Assembly: GCA_002753465.1 (NCBI GenBank)
Contig: PEAF01000012.1
Span: 1 to 40,987 of the forward strand
DNA: 40,987 nucleotides
Direction: 5' to 3'
Origin: Candidatus Omnitrophota bacterium
GTDB lineage: Bacteria > Omnitrophota > Gorgyraeia > Zapsychrales > Fredricksoniimonadaceae
Of this stretch, positions 1 to 9,371 are shown one piece after another; within the stretch, counting starts at the first letter, position 1, and every line of letters starts with the position of its first letter. The notes beneath the pieces are model-generated. The model was given only the letters and a program-made list of their open reading frames with translations, did no database searches and was not told the origin of the DNA. Made by a program: the position numbers and the translations under genes.

Positions 1-50
1 CCCCCTTATTCCAGTTAATGGTATACTTTTCGCTCAAGAAGGGGTTTTTT

Positions 51-608
51 ATGAAGATCATTTTAGGTGAATACTCAGGGCGCAACATTTATATGCCGGC
101 GCATATTCGTCCGACGCAGAATTTATTGCGCAAGGCTGTTTTTGATATTGTGGGACATGATCTGGCGGGGGTCAGGTTCCTGGATCTTTTTGCCGGCAGC
201 GGGGCTGTCGGGGTGGAGGCTCTTTCTTGCGGCGCCTCTGAGGTGTGCATGGTTGAACGTGATCCTAAGTGCGTTGAGGTCATCCAGGAGAATTTGATGA
301 TCCTTAAGCCCGCATTACGCGGATTAAAGGCTGAGGTCAAGGTGCAGGATGTGTTTGCGGCGGTCAAGGAATTCGCCCGATCAGCAAGGGTCTTTGACAT
401 TGTCTTTTTTGACCCCCCTTTCGACCAGAAACTGGGAAGAAAAGCCTTGAAAACGCTTATGACGCATGATATATTAGCGCCTCATTCTTACATTTTGGCA
501 CAATATGGCCTCGATGAGAAACTCGAAGAGGTTGACGCGCGCTTTAAAATTATAAAGCACAAGAAGTATGGCGGTTCGCAACTGACAGTGCTTGAGCGCA
601 TAGATTAA
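51..608 (+). CDS. rsmD: 16S rRNA (guanine(966)-N(2))-methyltransferase RsmD
   Basis: ORF 18..608; start most likely at internal MKIILGEYSGR. Motifs FLDLFAGSGAVGVEALSCGA and DIVFFDPPF are typical of RsmD. Confidence 0.93.
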   Translation: MKIILGEYSGRNIYMPAHIRPTQNLLRKAVFDIVGHDLAGVRFLDLFAGSGAVGVEALSCGASEVCMVERDPKCVEVIQENLMILKPALRGLKAEVKVQDVFAAVKEFARSARVFDIVFFDPPFDQKLGRKALKTLMTHDILAPHSYILAQYGLDEKLEEVDARFKIIKHKKYGGSQLTVLERID

Positions 609-620
609 AAGTGAGGATGT

Positions 621-1103
621 ATGGGGAAGGTTGCGATCTATCCTGGAAGCTTTGATCCTGTTACTTACGGACATTTGGATGTTTTGAAGCGTGCTGTGGC
701 TATCTTTGGCAATGTTATTATTGCGGTTGCCAATAATGCCAGTAAGAAATATATGTTCACCCTCGAGGAGCGCGTTGCGCTTTTGAAAGAAGCTTCGGCA
801 GGGATGAAGGGTGTTAGAGTTGAGAGTTTCGACGGGCTTGTTATTGATTTCGCCCGGCAGAAAAAGACCAATGTGCTTATCCGTGGTTTGCGGATGACAT
901 CGGATTTCGAATATGAGTTCCAGATCACGCTGACCAATCGCCGGCTGGCGGAGGATATTGAGACGGTATTTCTAATGCCGTCCGAGAAGCATTCATTTGT
1001 TTCTTCATCGCTCTTAAAAGAGATCGCCAAGTACGATGCTGATATTTCTTCTTTTGTTCCTAAGTGTGTAGCTAAAAGTTTAAGGGCTCGGCTCAGGAAA
1101 TGA
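621..1103 (+). CDS. coaD: Pantetheine-phosphate adenylyltransferase (CoaD)
   Basis: AIYPGSFDPVTYGHLDVLKRA, LIRGLRMTSDFEYEFQ and SSSLLKEIAKYDADISSFVP motifs; directly downstream of rsmD as in many bacteria. Confidence 0.96.
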   Translation: MGKVAIYPGSFDPVTYGHLDVLKRAVAIFGNVIIAVANNASKKYMFTLEERVALLKEASAGMKGVRVESFDGLVIDFARQKKTNVLIRGLRMTSDFEYEFQITLTNRRLAEDIETVFLMPSEKHSFVSSSLLKEIAKYDADISSFVPKCVAKSLRARLRK

Positions 1104-1516
1104 AGGTGCGCGTTCGTGATGTTGTCAGCGGAGGCATACAGCTTAAGTTCGTGGTTAGGCCTGCTGATATCGGGCTGGCCGAAGAGGATTTCATTGATCC
1201 AGAAAATGAGCTGAAGGTTATAGCTGATCTGGTGCGTGTTGATGATTTCATTCTGGGTAAGCTGGCGGTGACATTTATCGCTGAAAATTATTGCGCGCGG
1301 TGTCTGGAGCACTTGTCCAAAGAGATCACGACGCATTATGAAGTTGATTTTGAGATCTTACCCGGTGAGGAATGGGTTGACCTGGGTGAGCGTATACGTG
1401 AGGAAATGATCATAGGGTATCTGCCGCGGGCTTTGTGCCGGGAAGATTGCAAGGGGATCTGCACCGATTGCGGGGCGGATCTTAATTCAGAAAAGTGTGA
1501 GTGCAAAAAGGAGTAA
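1100..1516 (+). CDS. YceD/DUF177 family protein
   Basis: YCARCLEHL...CREDCKGICTDCGADLNSEKCEC zinc-binding pattern; position immediately upstream of rpmF. Confidence 0.88.
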   Translation: MKVRVRDVVSGGIQLKFVVRPADIGLAEEDFIDPENELKVIADLVRVDDFILGKLAVTFIAENYCARCLEHLSKEITTHYEVDFEILPGEEWVDLGERIREEMIIGYLPRALCREDCKGICTDCGADLNSEKCECKKE

Positions 1517-1522
1517 AGTGTC

Positions 1523-1717
1523 ATGCCACATCCAAAGAGACAACATTCAAAAGCGCGTTCACGCCGTCGTCGTACGCATCAGGGACTAGAGGTCATAGCT
1601 GCGGCCGCCACAGGTGCCGGTAGCAAGGCGGGCTTCAGTCATCGCGTTTGTCCGATCACCGGCTGCTATAAGGGCAAGCAGGTCGTTGAGATCAAAGCTA
1701 AGAAAACAAAAGAATAA
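1523..1717 (+). CDS. rpmF: 50S ribosomal protein L32
   Basis: MPHPKRQHSKARSRRRRTHQ N-terminus and HRVCPITGCYKGKQVV C-terminus; yceD-rpmF-plsX synteny. Confidence 0.93.
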   Translation: MPHPKRQHSKARSRRRRTHQGLEVIAAAATGAGSKAGFSHRVCPITGCYKGKQVVEIKAKKTKE

Positions 1718-1835
1718 TCCATTTTAGGGATAGAGCGGCGGGTGTTAAGCCCATCGTTATTCTTTATTACTAGTTTTCGTGCGTGTTTATTGAAGCGCAT
1801 AACTCGGGTTCAAATGCTGGCCAAAGGAGTTTACC

Positions 1836-2834
1836 GTGAGGATCGTTGTTGATGCCATGGGAGGCGATTACGCGCCACAGAATGTCATTGCGGGCGTTGT
1901 TGAGGCTGTTAAAGAATTTAATGTGACCATTGTACTCGTGGGTGACGAGCAGCAGGTCAGATCCCATTTGGCCAAGTATTCTTATCCCAAAGAAAAGATC
2001 GAGATCGTTCATGCCACGGAAGTTGTCGGCATGAAGGATCAGGCAACGGATGTTATCCGCAAGAAGCGTGATTGTTCGATCACTGTTGGTGTAAATCTTC
2101 TCAAAGAACCTGGTTACGATGCCTTTATATCCGCAGGTAATACAGGCGCTTGTGTTGCTGCGGCAACATTCTTCTTGCGCATGATCGAAGGTGTTGACCG
2201 TCCGGGTATTGGTCTTGTTATCCCGCAACTTGAAAATGGTGTATCTTTTCTCATCGATGTTGGTGCGAACACCGAGCCCAAACCTGAACATATGTATCAG
2301 TACGGGCAGATGGCGCGGGTTTATGCGCAAAGCGTTTTAGGCAAGAAAGATCCTACGGTAGGGCTGGTCAATATCGGCGAGGAAGAAGGCAAGGGGTCCG
2401 GGTTCGAAAAACAGGCTTATCAGTTGATGCAGGATAAATTGCCCTGTTTTATCGGAAACGTCGAACCGAATGAGATCTTTGTAGGTAAGGCTGATTGCAT
2501 TGTTGCAACGGGATTTGTGGGTAATGTCATCATCAAGGTGACCGAAGGTGTTTTGGAATCTGCATCTAAGCTTATCAAGCGCGAAGTCAAAAAGAGTCCT
2601 TTTGCCATGTTAGGGGCCTTGTTTATGCTGGGAGCCCTTAAAAAAGTTAAAAAACAGGCGGATTATTCCGAGTATGGCGGCGCGCCTTTACTGGGCGTTA
2701 ATGGCATTGTGATGATCAGTCACGGCAGATCAACGCCAAAGGCTATCAAAAGCGCGATTCGTTCCACGATGCGTGAAGTTGACCATAAGATCCTCGATAA
2801 AATGCGTTCCGCGGTTGTAGGTACTCAGGTTTAA
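1836..2834 (+). CDS. plsX: Phosphate acyltransferase PlsX
   Basis: MRIVVDAMGGDYAPQNVIAGVVEA; SAGNTGACVAAA; synteny with rpmF and fabH. Confidence 0.96.
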   Translation: MRIVVDAMGGDYAPQNVIAGVVEAVKEFNVTIVLVGDEQQVRSHLAKYSYPKEKIEIVHATEVVGMKDQATDVIRKKRDCSITVGVNLLKEPGYDAFISAGNTGACVAAATFFLRMIEGVDRPGIGLVIPQLENGVSFLIDVGANTEPKPEHMYQYGQMARVYAQSVLGKKDPTVGLVNIGEEEGKGSGFEKQAYQLMQDKLPCFIGNVEPNEIFVGKADCIVATGFVGNVIIKVTEGVLESASKLIKREVKKSPFAMLGALFMLGALKKVKKQADYSEYGGAPLLGVNGIVMISHGRSTPKAIKSAIRSTMREVDHKILDKMRSAVVGTQV

Positions 2835-2850
2835 CCGCGCAAGGAGATAT

Positions 2851-3834
2851 ATGAAAAAGATTGGTATTGTCGCGCTCGGGCGTTATCTTCCCGAAAAGAA
2901 ATTGACGAATGCAGATATTGAAAAGATCGTGGATACGACGGATGAGTGGATCACGACGCGTACTGGCATTAAAGAGCGGCGTATTGCCGCTGATGGAGAA
3001 CTTACCAGTCACTTGGCCATTGCCGCCGCGAAAGATGCTTTGAGAAATTCGCCGGTCAAGGCCGAGGACATTGAAGCGATCTTTGTAGCTACCGTTACGC
3101 CCGATAGTGCTTTTCCGTCGATGGCTTGTTTGGTCCAAAAAGAGCTCGGGGCGACCAAGGCTTTTGCTTATGACATCAATGCGGTGTGTTCAGGCTTTTT
3201 GTATGCCATGACAACGGCTAAGCAGTTTATCGCTACAGGCATGATTAAAAATGCCCTGGTTATAGCGGCGGATCGCTTTACCACGCTCATCGACTGGAAG
3301 GATCGGAATACATGTGTTCTTTTCGGTGATGGTGCGGGAGCTGCTGTTTTGGGGTTGGTCGAGCACGGCGGCATTCTTTCTGATTTTATGATCGCCAATG
3401 GGCAGGGGGCTCCGCTCATGGGCGTTGTTCCTGATAAAATACGCGGCCCTTATGACACAACGGTCGATACAGCCAAACTGCCTTATGTGGTGATGAATGG
3501 CCAGGAACTTTTTAAACATGCCGTTCCGGGTATGGCTGAAGCGGTGAATATTGCGGCCCAGAAGGCTGGGATCACAGTGCATGATCTGAAGTGTGTTGTG
3601 CCGCATCAGGCCAATGATCGTATCATTGCGAGCGTGGCAAAGCGTGCGGGGATAGATAAAGAGCGCTTCTTTATCAATATCGACAAATATGGCAATATTT
3701 CGGCAGCTTCCGTCGTCGTTGCTTTATGTGAGGCTGTTGAGGCCGGACGTATCAAAAAAGGTGACAAGATCGCACTTGTTGTGTTTGGCGCCGGCCTTGT
3801 AGCGGCGGCTAATATTATCGAGTGGAGCTATTGA
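2851..3834 (+). CDS. fabH: 3-oxoacyl-ACP synthase III (FabH)
   Basis: TTDEWITTRTGIKERRIA, AYDINAVCSGFLYAM (active-site Cys), VVPHQANDRI and NIDKYGNISAASVVVAL. Confidence 0.96.
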   Translation: MKKIGIVALGRYLPEKKLTNADIEKIVDTTDEWITTRTGIKERRIAADGELTSHLAIAAAKDALRNSPVKAEDIEAIFVATVTPDSAFPSMACLVQKELGATKAFAYDINAVCSGFLYAMTTAKQFIATGMIKNALVIAADRFTTLIDWKDRNTCVLFGDGAGAAVLGLVEHGGILSDFMIANGQGAPLMGVVPDKIRGPYDTTVDTAKLPYVVMNGQELFKHAVPGMAEAVNIAAQKAGITVHDLKCVVPHQANDRIIASVAKRAGIDKERFFINIDKYGNISAASVVVALCEAVEAGRIKKGDKIALVVFGAGLVAAANIIEWSY

Positions 3835-4757
3835 TGAAAAAGACGGCATTAATTTTCCCCGGACAGGGCGCGCAAAAAGTAGGTATGGGCAAAGAGCTGT
3901 ATGACCAGTGCCCGGCAGCCAAAGCGGTTTTTGACAAGGCCAATGAGGTGTTGGGTGAGAGTATCACGCAAGTCATGTTTGAAGGACCTGAAGAAAAGTT
4001 AATGACCACCAAGTATTGTCAACCCGCGATATTTACGATGAGCATGGCGGCCTTGGCGGCCTTTAAGGCTAGTGATAAGTTCTCCGGTGTAACGGTTGCT
4101 TTTACGTCGGGATTAAGCTTGGGCGAGTACGGCGCCATGTGTGCGGCCGGCGTACTTTCTTTTGAAGAGGCGTTAAAGCTTATTCAACGGCGCGGTGCTT
4201 TTATGGAAGAGGCTGCCAAAGCTAATCCAGGAAAAATGGCCGCAGTGATAGGGTTTGATAAGGACAAGCTTGTCGACATTTGTAAGGTCGCAGGGTGTGA
4301 GGTCGCGAACTTTAACGCTCCAGATCAGATAGTTATCACGGGAACGGCGGCTACTGTCGAGAAGGCATGTCAGTTGCTTACAGCGGCTGGATGCAAGAAG
4401 GTGATCCCTCTTGACGTCGCCGGTGCGTTCCATTCATCGCTGATGAGATCAGCGGCAGATAAGTTCGCTCAAGTGTTGGCAGGTGTCTCTTTAAAAGTGA
4501 CAGATATCAAGGTTGTTACGAACGTGAATGCTCATCCTCAGCAGACCGTGGACGAGATCCGCGTTAATTTACCCAAACAGATCTATTCGTCAGTGCAGTG
4601 GGTTGAAAGCGTGAAGTTCATGGCATCGCAGGGCGTTACAGATATGGTCGAGATCGGGCCTGGTCGTGTGTTAAAAGGGCTTATCCGTAAGATTGATCCA
4701 ACGATCAATGTGCATAACATTCAGATACTTGAAGATATTGCTGCATTGCCGCTTTAA
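3834..4757 (+). CDS. fabD: Malonyl-CoA-ACP transacylase (FabD)
   Basis: ORF 3822..4757; start more likely MKKTALIFPGQGAQ. Contains GLSLGEYGA (GxSxG) and GAFHSSLM. Confidence 0.95.
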   Translation: MKKTALIFPGQGAQKVGMGKELYDQCPAAKAVFDKANEVLGESITQVMFEGPEEKLMTTKYCQPAIFTMSMAALAAFKASDKFSGVTVAFTSGLSLGEYGAMCAAGVLSFEEALKLIQRRGAFMEEAAKANPGKMAAVIGFDKDKLVDICKVAGCEVANFNAPDQIVITGTAATVEKACQLLTAAGCKKVIPLDVAGAFHSSLMRSAADKFAQVLAGVSLKVTDIKVVTNVNAHPQQTVDEIRVNLPKQIYSSVQWVESVKFMASQGVTDMVEIGPGRVLKGLIRKIDPTINVHNIQILEDIAALPL

Positions 4758-4776
4758 AAGAAGTTATCTCTAGTAA

Positions 4777-4808
4777 TAAAAAAGCCGCGATTTTTCGCGG
4801 CTTTTTTA
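4777..4808. terminator. Bidirectional intrinsic terminator between convergent genes
   Basis: aaaaaagccgcgatttttcgcggctttttt: perfect AAAAAAGCCGCGA/TCGCGGCTTTTTT hairpin with A/T tracts on both sides. Confidence 0.92.
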
Positions 4809-4827
4809 TTGTGTGTTAATTACGAAA

Positions 4828-5361
4828 CTATTTTTTAACAGCGGCTTTTGATGGTTTTCCCACGGCGGGTTCCATATTGACATTGATCACCGGAGTGATC
4901 GCCGGTGTGATTGGTAACTGTTCCTTAAGTTTGTTGATCTGATCGACCAGGTCACTGATTTTTGCTTCGATTTTCGATGAAGAGGCAACAACGGGCTCTA
5001 TCCGGTCTGATGAATCTTTTTTGATAGCAAGTAGGGCGCTTTCTAACGTCGAGATACTGCTTTTAACATCAGATTGGATCTGGGTAAGTGATGTTTTTGA
5101 TGTGGTTGAATCAGCCTTTAGGGAAGATATGGCTTGGTCAATATCAGACAGAGCGGCTTTTTGTGATTTTATCTTTTGGGTCAAATCGTCGATCGTGTCA
5201 TTGGCCACGTGAAGGTTTTTTTCCTGATAGTCGATTTTCTTTGTAAGGGCCTCTGTCGAAGATCCCATTTGCACATAGAGGTAGATGGTAAAGCCTGTTA
5301 AGCCTGATATAAGGATGAATAATGTTATCAGCAGACCTGTTTGTCCGGAAGCGGGGCGCAT
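4828..5361 (-). CDS. Membrane-anchored coiled-coil protein of unknown function
   Basis: One N-terminal TM segment (LLITLFILISGLTGFTIYLYV) followed by heptad-rich Ser/Lys/Asp sequence; convergent with fabD across a shared terminator. Confidence 0.7.
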   Translation of the reverse strand: MRPASGQTGLLITLFILISGLTGFTIYLYVQMGSSTEALTKKIDYQEKNLHVANDTIDDLTQKIKSQKAALSDIDQAISSLKADSTTSKTSLTQIQSDVKSSISTLESALLAIKKDSSDRIEPVVASSSKIEAKISDLVDQINKLKEQLPITPAITPVINVNMEPAVGKPSKAAVKK

Positions 5362-5603
5362 AATTATCTCCTTGAGCTATATAATTTTAATTAACATTTT
5401 ATTATAGGATTTTGCGTGAAACAATCAAGCCGTAATAAGACGGCATTGACATTTTAACTAATAATCAAAATAGTTCAGAAAAACACTGATTTTAGGCCTG
5501 TCGGTTGTAAAATAATTAAACAATAAACATATATAAAATTAATCGTATCGATCAGCAGCGTTGTGCTTGTATTCAAGAATATTCTTTGGGTAGAATTGTC
5601 GGT

Positions 5604-6257
5604 ATGAAAAATATTGTATTTTTTGATGTAGATAATGTTCTTATTGAAGGACAGTCTCAAAAATCTTTTGCCCTATTCTTATTTAAGAATAATAAATTAC
5701 CCCTTTTATTGATGGCAGAGATCCTCTGGGCATTCCTGTTATATAGGTTGAATCTTTTAAAAAGTTTAGACCCATTACGGAGTAAGGCTCTTTTAGTGTT
5801 AAAGGGGTTGACCCACCAGGAAGGACAGGTTTTATTCCAACGTTTTTATGAGACGGTGTTGAGAGCAAAGATCAAAAAAGAAGCGCTTGAAATAATCCAG
5901 CGTCATCGGGATGCAGGCGATGAAGTTGTTCTTCTTTCGGCATCGTTGCATGAAATAGTCGAACTTTTAAAGGACGGAGTTGGACTGAGCCATCAGATAT
6001 CAACCCGCTTGGAAATCAAGGGCGGGATATACACAGGAGTGATCCTTGGTGAAGCTGTATACGGCGCGCATAAAGTTTCGAAGGCGACAGACTTTATGCA
6101 TGAACACGGGGTCGATCCAAACAATACATACGCTTATGCAGATCATTATTCAGACGTTGGGTTATTAAAAATGGTTAAATATCCTCATGTGATTAATCCT
6201 GATGCGGATCTGAGAGAGCTTGCTAAGAAAATGTCGTGGGATATACACTCCTGGTAA
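5604..6257 (+). CDS. HAD-IB family (SerB-like) phosphatase
   Basis: ORF 5586..6257, likely start MKNIVFFDVDNVL (HAD motif I); SASLHEIVELL motif II; YADHYSDVGLLKMV motif III/IV. Confidence 0.83.
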   Translation: MKNIVFFDVDNVLIEGQSQKSFALFLFKNNKLPLLLMAEILWAFLLYRLNLLKSLDPLRSKALLVLKGLTHQEGQVLFQRFYETVLRAKIKKEALEIIQRHRDAGDEVVLLSASLHEIVELLKDGVGLSHQISTRLEIKGGIYTGVILGEAVYGAHKVSKATDFMHEHGVDPNNTYAYADHYSDVGLLKMVKYPHVINPDADLRELAKKMSWDIHSW

Positions 6258-7044
6258 GAAAATAGATCTTATGGCAAAGAGTATAATCGAGATAAGAAAA
6301 ATCATTCTGAGACGCAGGAAAAAGAAGCCTTTTCTAAAAAGGAACCTTACGGTTTACAGGTTGCTGCGCCGTAGATTTTTTCAGATCGTAAGATTCATGG
6401 TTTATTTCGGGTTTCGATTGTGGTTAAAGAAGGTACACGATTCGCACCGTCTTCCTAAAGAAGGTCCTGCCATTATTATAAGCAATCATTTGAGTTATTA
6501 TGATTGGGCCGTTCTGTCGGCCATATATTGGGACCGTTATTTGGTGTTTATAGGCAATAAAGACCTTCTGAACAGATTCTTTGTTGGATGGCTAATGCAG
6601 TTGAATGTGCTCATTTTCATTAATCCCGTCAGGCCGGGGTTTTCCTATTTTAAAGAAGTCATCAAAAAGTTGAGAGAAGGGCAGATCCTTGTTATTTATC
6701 CGGAAGGGACGAGATCCAGGACAGGGAAGATGCTTGAACCAAAGAATGGTTTTGTGAAGATAGCCATTAAAACAGGAGCGCCTGTAATCCCGGTGGCTAT
6801 GTCAGGCACATACGAGATATTATCGCCGCATAAGAAGTTGCCGGCGTTCAGAAGGTGTGAGGTTTTCGTCGGTGAGCCTATCTTTATCAATAAAAAGAAT
6901 CCGATGTTCAAGGATATTTACAAGCGGAAGCCTACCGAAAGCCTTGACGATGATGACCAGAAGGAAATTGCATTCCGCATCATGCAGAAGATAAGGAAGA
7001 TGTCAGGGCAGGAGTGGGATGAAACGGTTTCTTTTGAGTACTGA
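6220..7044 (+). CDS. 1-acyl-sn-glycerol-3-phosphate acyltransferase (PlsC family)
   Basis: SNHLSYYDW (NHxxxxD-type) and YPEGTRSRTGKM motifs; true start may be 6271 (MAKSIIEIRK). Confidence 0.88.
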   Translation: MLRKCRGIYTPGKKIDLMAKSIIEIRKIILRRRKKKPFLKRNLTVYRLLRRRFFQIVRFMVYFGFRLWLKKVHDSHRLPKEGPAIIISNHLSYYDWAVLSAIYWDRYLVFIGNKDLLNRFFVGWLMQLNVLIFINPVRPGFSYFKEVIKKLREGQILVIYPEGTRSRTGKMLEPKNGFVKIAIKTGAPVIPVAMSGTYEILSPHKKLPAFRRCEVFVGEPIFINKKNPMFKDIYKRKPTESLDDDDQKEIAFRIMQKIRKMSGQEWDETVSFEY

Positions 7045-7075
7045 TATTTAATAAGCACTTCACCGGTGAGGTTCA

Positions 7076-9274
7076 ATGGGCAGCGAAATTTCCTTAATAG
7101 AAAAGATTTATATAGGGGCGGCGCTCCTGACAGCTATTGAGAGCTTTTCATTATGCTTATTGGTTTATTTAAAGAATAAGTCTAATGCGGTCAACAAAGG
7201 GTATGCACTTTTTGGTTTTTTTGTCGGGGGATGGAGCATACTTCTATTTCTTTGTCACACGTCGAATAATCCAGCCTTGGCTTTAATTTATAACCGACTC
7301 TTACACCTGAGTTCGGTCTTTATTGCCATTAGTTTTTATTACTTCACGTATAAGTTATTGGAGTTAAAAGAAAGAACAATACTGGTTGTTGGCGTGGCGG
7401 TTTCTTTTGTGCTGGCAGGACTTTGTTTGACACCGCTGATCGTAACGTCAATGGCGCCTAAGTGGGATTTTAGACTATGGCCCGTTCCGGGGATTTTATA
7501 TCAGGCCTATCTGGTATTCTTTTCATTCTTTAGTTATTATTCGCTCTTTCGTATTTATCAGGCTTTTCGAAAGGCCGCCGGGAACCGCCGTGAACAGTTA
7601 AGGTACATTTTCATTGCCTTGCTCATTGGTTTTGCCGGCGGATCGACGAATTTCGCTTACTTTTACAACCTGCATATTCCCCCTGTAGGCAACATCTTCG
7701 TTTTTCTCTACGTGCTTATCCTGGCCTATGCCATTGTTAAATATCGTTTGCTGGACATTCGTCTGGCTGTTACGCGCGCAGGTATTTTCTTTACAGTGTA
7801 TTTGATAGTTTTAGGTCTTCCCATTTGGCTTGGCTTTAAGATGATGGGGGCAGGGGCATGGATATGGCCTGTGACATTGATGGGAATTTTAGCAACGATC
7901 GGTCCGTCCATTTTTATTTTTCTTCAGCGGCGCGCTGAAGAAAGACTTTTAGCCGAGCAGCGGCGCTATCAACAGGTTTTACGTCAGGCTTCTGCGGGGA
8001 TGGGGCATATCCGCGAACTGGACAGATTGTATAAATTGATCGCCCATATTTTAACCCGCACGGTCCTGATGGAGTCAGCCGTTATTTATGCTTATGACGA
8101 TGATAAGAAGGTGTTTTTGAGGGTGGCCCATCGGTTCAGAAAAGACAAGAAGAAAGATTACCCTGAGTTCAGTGAAGATTCATTGCTGGTCAGGCATTTA
8201 CTTAAGTCAAACAATCGCATCTTTATTGACGAGGTTCGTTTTCGGGCGGCGTCACCCAGGTTTACGGAAGAGCGTGATGTGGAGGTATTATTCAATGATA
8301 TGGAAGCGTCATTGGCCTTTGGTGTTTTTATTGAGAACAGATTGGATACCTTGGTCGTCATGGGGCCTAAATCATCCGGACGTCCGTATACAGAAGATGA
8401 CCTGGCCGTGTTCTCGATCTTGACGAATCAGGCAGCGTTAGCCATAGAGAACGCGCGTTTTTACGAGAATGTACGTAAAACGCAGGAACAGCTTTTCAGG
8501 GCCGAAAAAATGGCTACGATCGGGACCATGGCCGACGGGGTTTCACACCAGATCAACAATCGTTTTCATGCCATGGGCTTTATCGCAGGAGATATTTTAG
8601 ATACGCTAAACCTTTATGAGACAGATCCGGGCCGTTTTAAAACTGAAGATGTGTTGACTGAAGTGCGCACGGGATTAAAGCGCGTGGAAGAAAATGTGCG
8701 GCAGGGGTCACAGGTGGTCAAGGGCCTCCTGGATTATTCGCGTAATGATACAAAGACTGAAAAAGAAGGCGTTGATCTGCACAGATTGCTCAAGGCTTCG
8801 CTGGATATGGTGAGTCTTAAGGTCAATTTGAAAGATTTTGAACTTCAGCTCGATATCCCTCAGGATGTGCCGCGTGTTGAAGGGAATTTTGTGCAACTGC
8901 AGGAAGTGTTCTTTAATATCATTGATAATGCTCATTTCTCGATGATGGACAGGAAAGCGAAAAAGGTCGACCTGGAGTATAAACCGTATATGGCATTTTC
9001 ATCTGAGGTCGTTGGGGATAAATTACGCCTGGTGATCAAAGATAATGGAATGGGCATTAAGGAAGAAGATCAGAAAAAGCTTTTTACGCCTTTTTTTACG
9101 ACTAAGGTTTCATCCCGCAAGGGTAATGGCCTTGGGCTTTATGTCATGCGTAAGATCATAGAGGAAGATCATGGTGGAACGATCAGGTTTTCATCGGAGC
9201 AGCTTAAAGGTGTTGTTATTGAGATAGTATTGCCCATTTTGACCGGCAATGATCTTGCCCTGAAGACAGCATGA
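7076..9274 (+). CDS. Sensor histidine kinase with N-terminal multi-TM (7TM-like) domain, GAF domain and HATPase
   Basis: Several N-terminal TM segments; GAF-like region; MATIGTMADGVSHQINN H-box; NIIDNAHFSM, DNGMGIKEEDQKKLFTPFFTTK, GNGLGLYVMRKII. Confidence 0.9.
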   Translation: MGSEISLIEKIYIGAALLTAIESFSLCLLVYLKNKSNAVNKGYALFGFFVGGWSILLFLCHTSNNPALALIYNRLLHLSSVFIAISFYYFTYKLLELKERTILVVGVAVSFVLAGLCLTPLIVTSMAPKWDFRLWPVPGILYQAYLVFFSFFSYYSLFRIYQAFRKAAGNRREQLRYIFIALLIGFAGGSTNFAYFYNLHIPPVGNIFVFLYVLILAYAIVKYRLLDIRLAVTRAGIFFTVYLIVLGLPIWLGFKMMGAGAWIWPVTLMGILATIGPSIFIFLQRRAEERLLAEQRRYQQVLRQASAGMGHIRELDRLYKLIAHILTRTVLMESAVIYAYDDDKKVFLRVAHRFRKDKKKDYPEFSEDSLLVRHLLKSNNRIFIDEVRFRAASPRFTEERDVEVLFNDMEASLAFGVFIENRLDTLVVMGPKSSGRPYTEDDLAVFSILTNQAALAIENARFYENVRKTQEQLFRAEKMATIGTMADGVSHQINNRFHAMGFIAGDILDTLNLYETDPGRFKTEDVLTEVRTGLKRVEENVRQGSQVVKGLLDYSRNDTKTEKEGVDLHRLLKASLDMVSLKVNLKDFELQLDIPQDVPRVEGNFVQLQEVFFNIIDNAHFSMMDRKAKKVDLEYKPYMAFSSEVVGDKLRLVIKDNGMGIKEEDQKKLFTPFFTTKVSSRKGNGLGLYVMRKIIEEDHGGTIRFSSEQLKGVVIEIVLPILTGNDLALKTA

Positions 9275-9371
9275 ATTTTCTTAAGAAAACACTGTTTTTT
9301 ATGACGGAGCCTCATACAATATCATTATAAGCCTTTATTCACTTTCCAATACCAACGGAGGATCAGATATT

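Noticed and set aside
665-1336. 223-aa minus-strand ORF opposite coaD/yceD
   Set aside because: Covers two strongly supported plus-strand genes; no domain features.
9276-9289. TTTTCTTAAGAAAA palindrome after the histidine kinase gene
   Set aside because: Short AT-only hairpin with no convincing terminator stem; could be chance.
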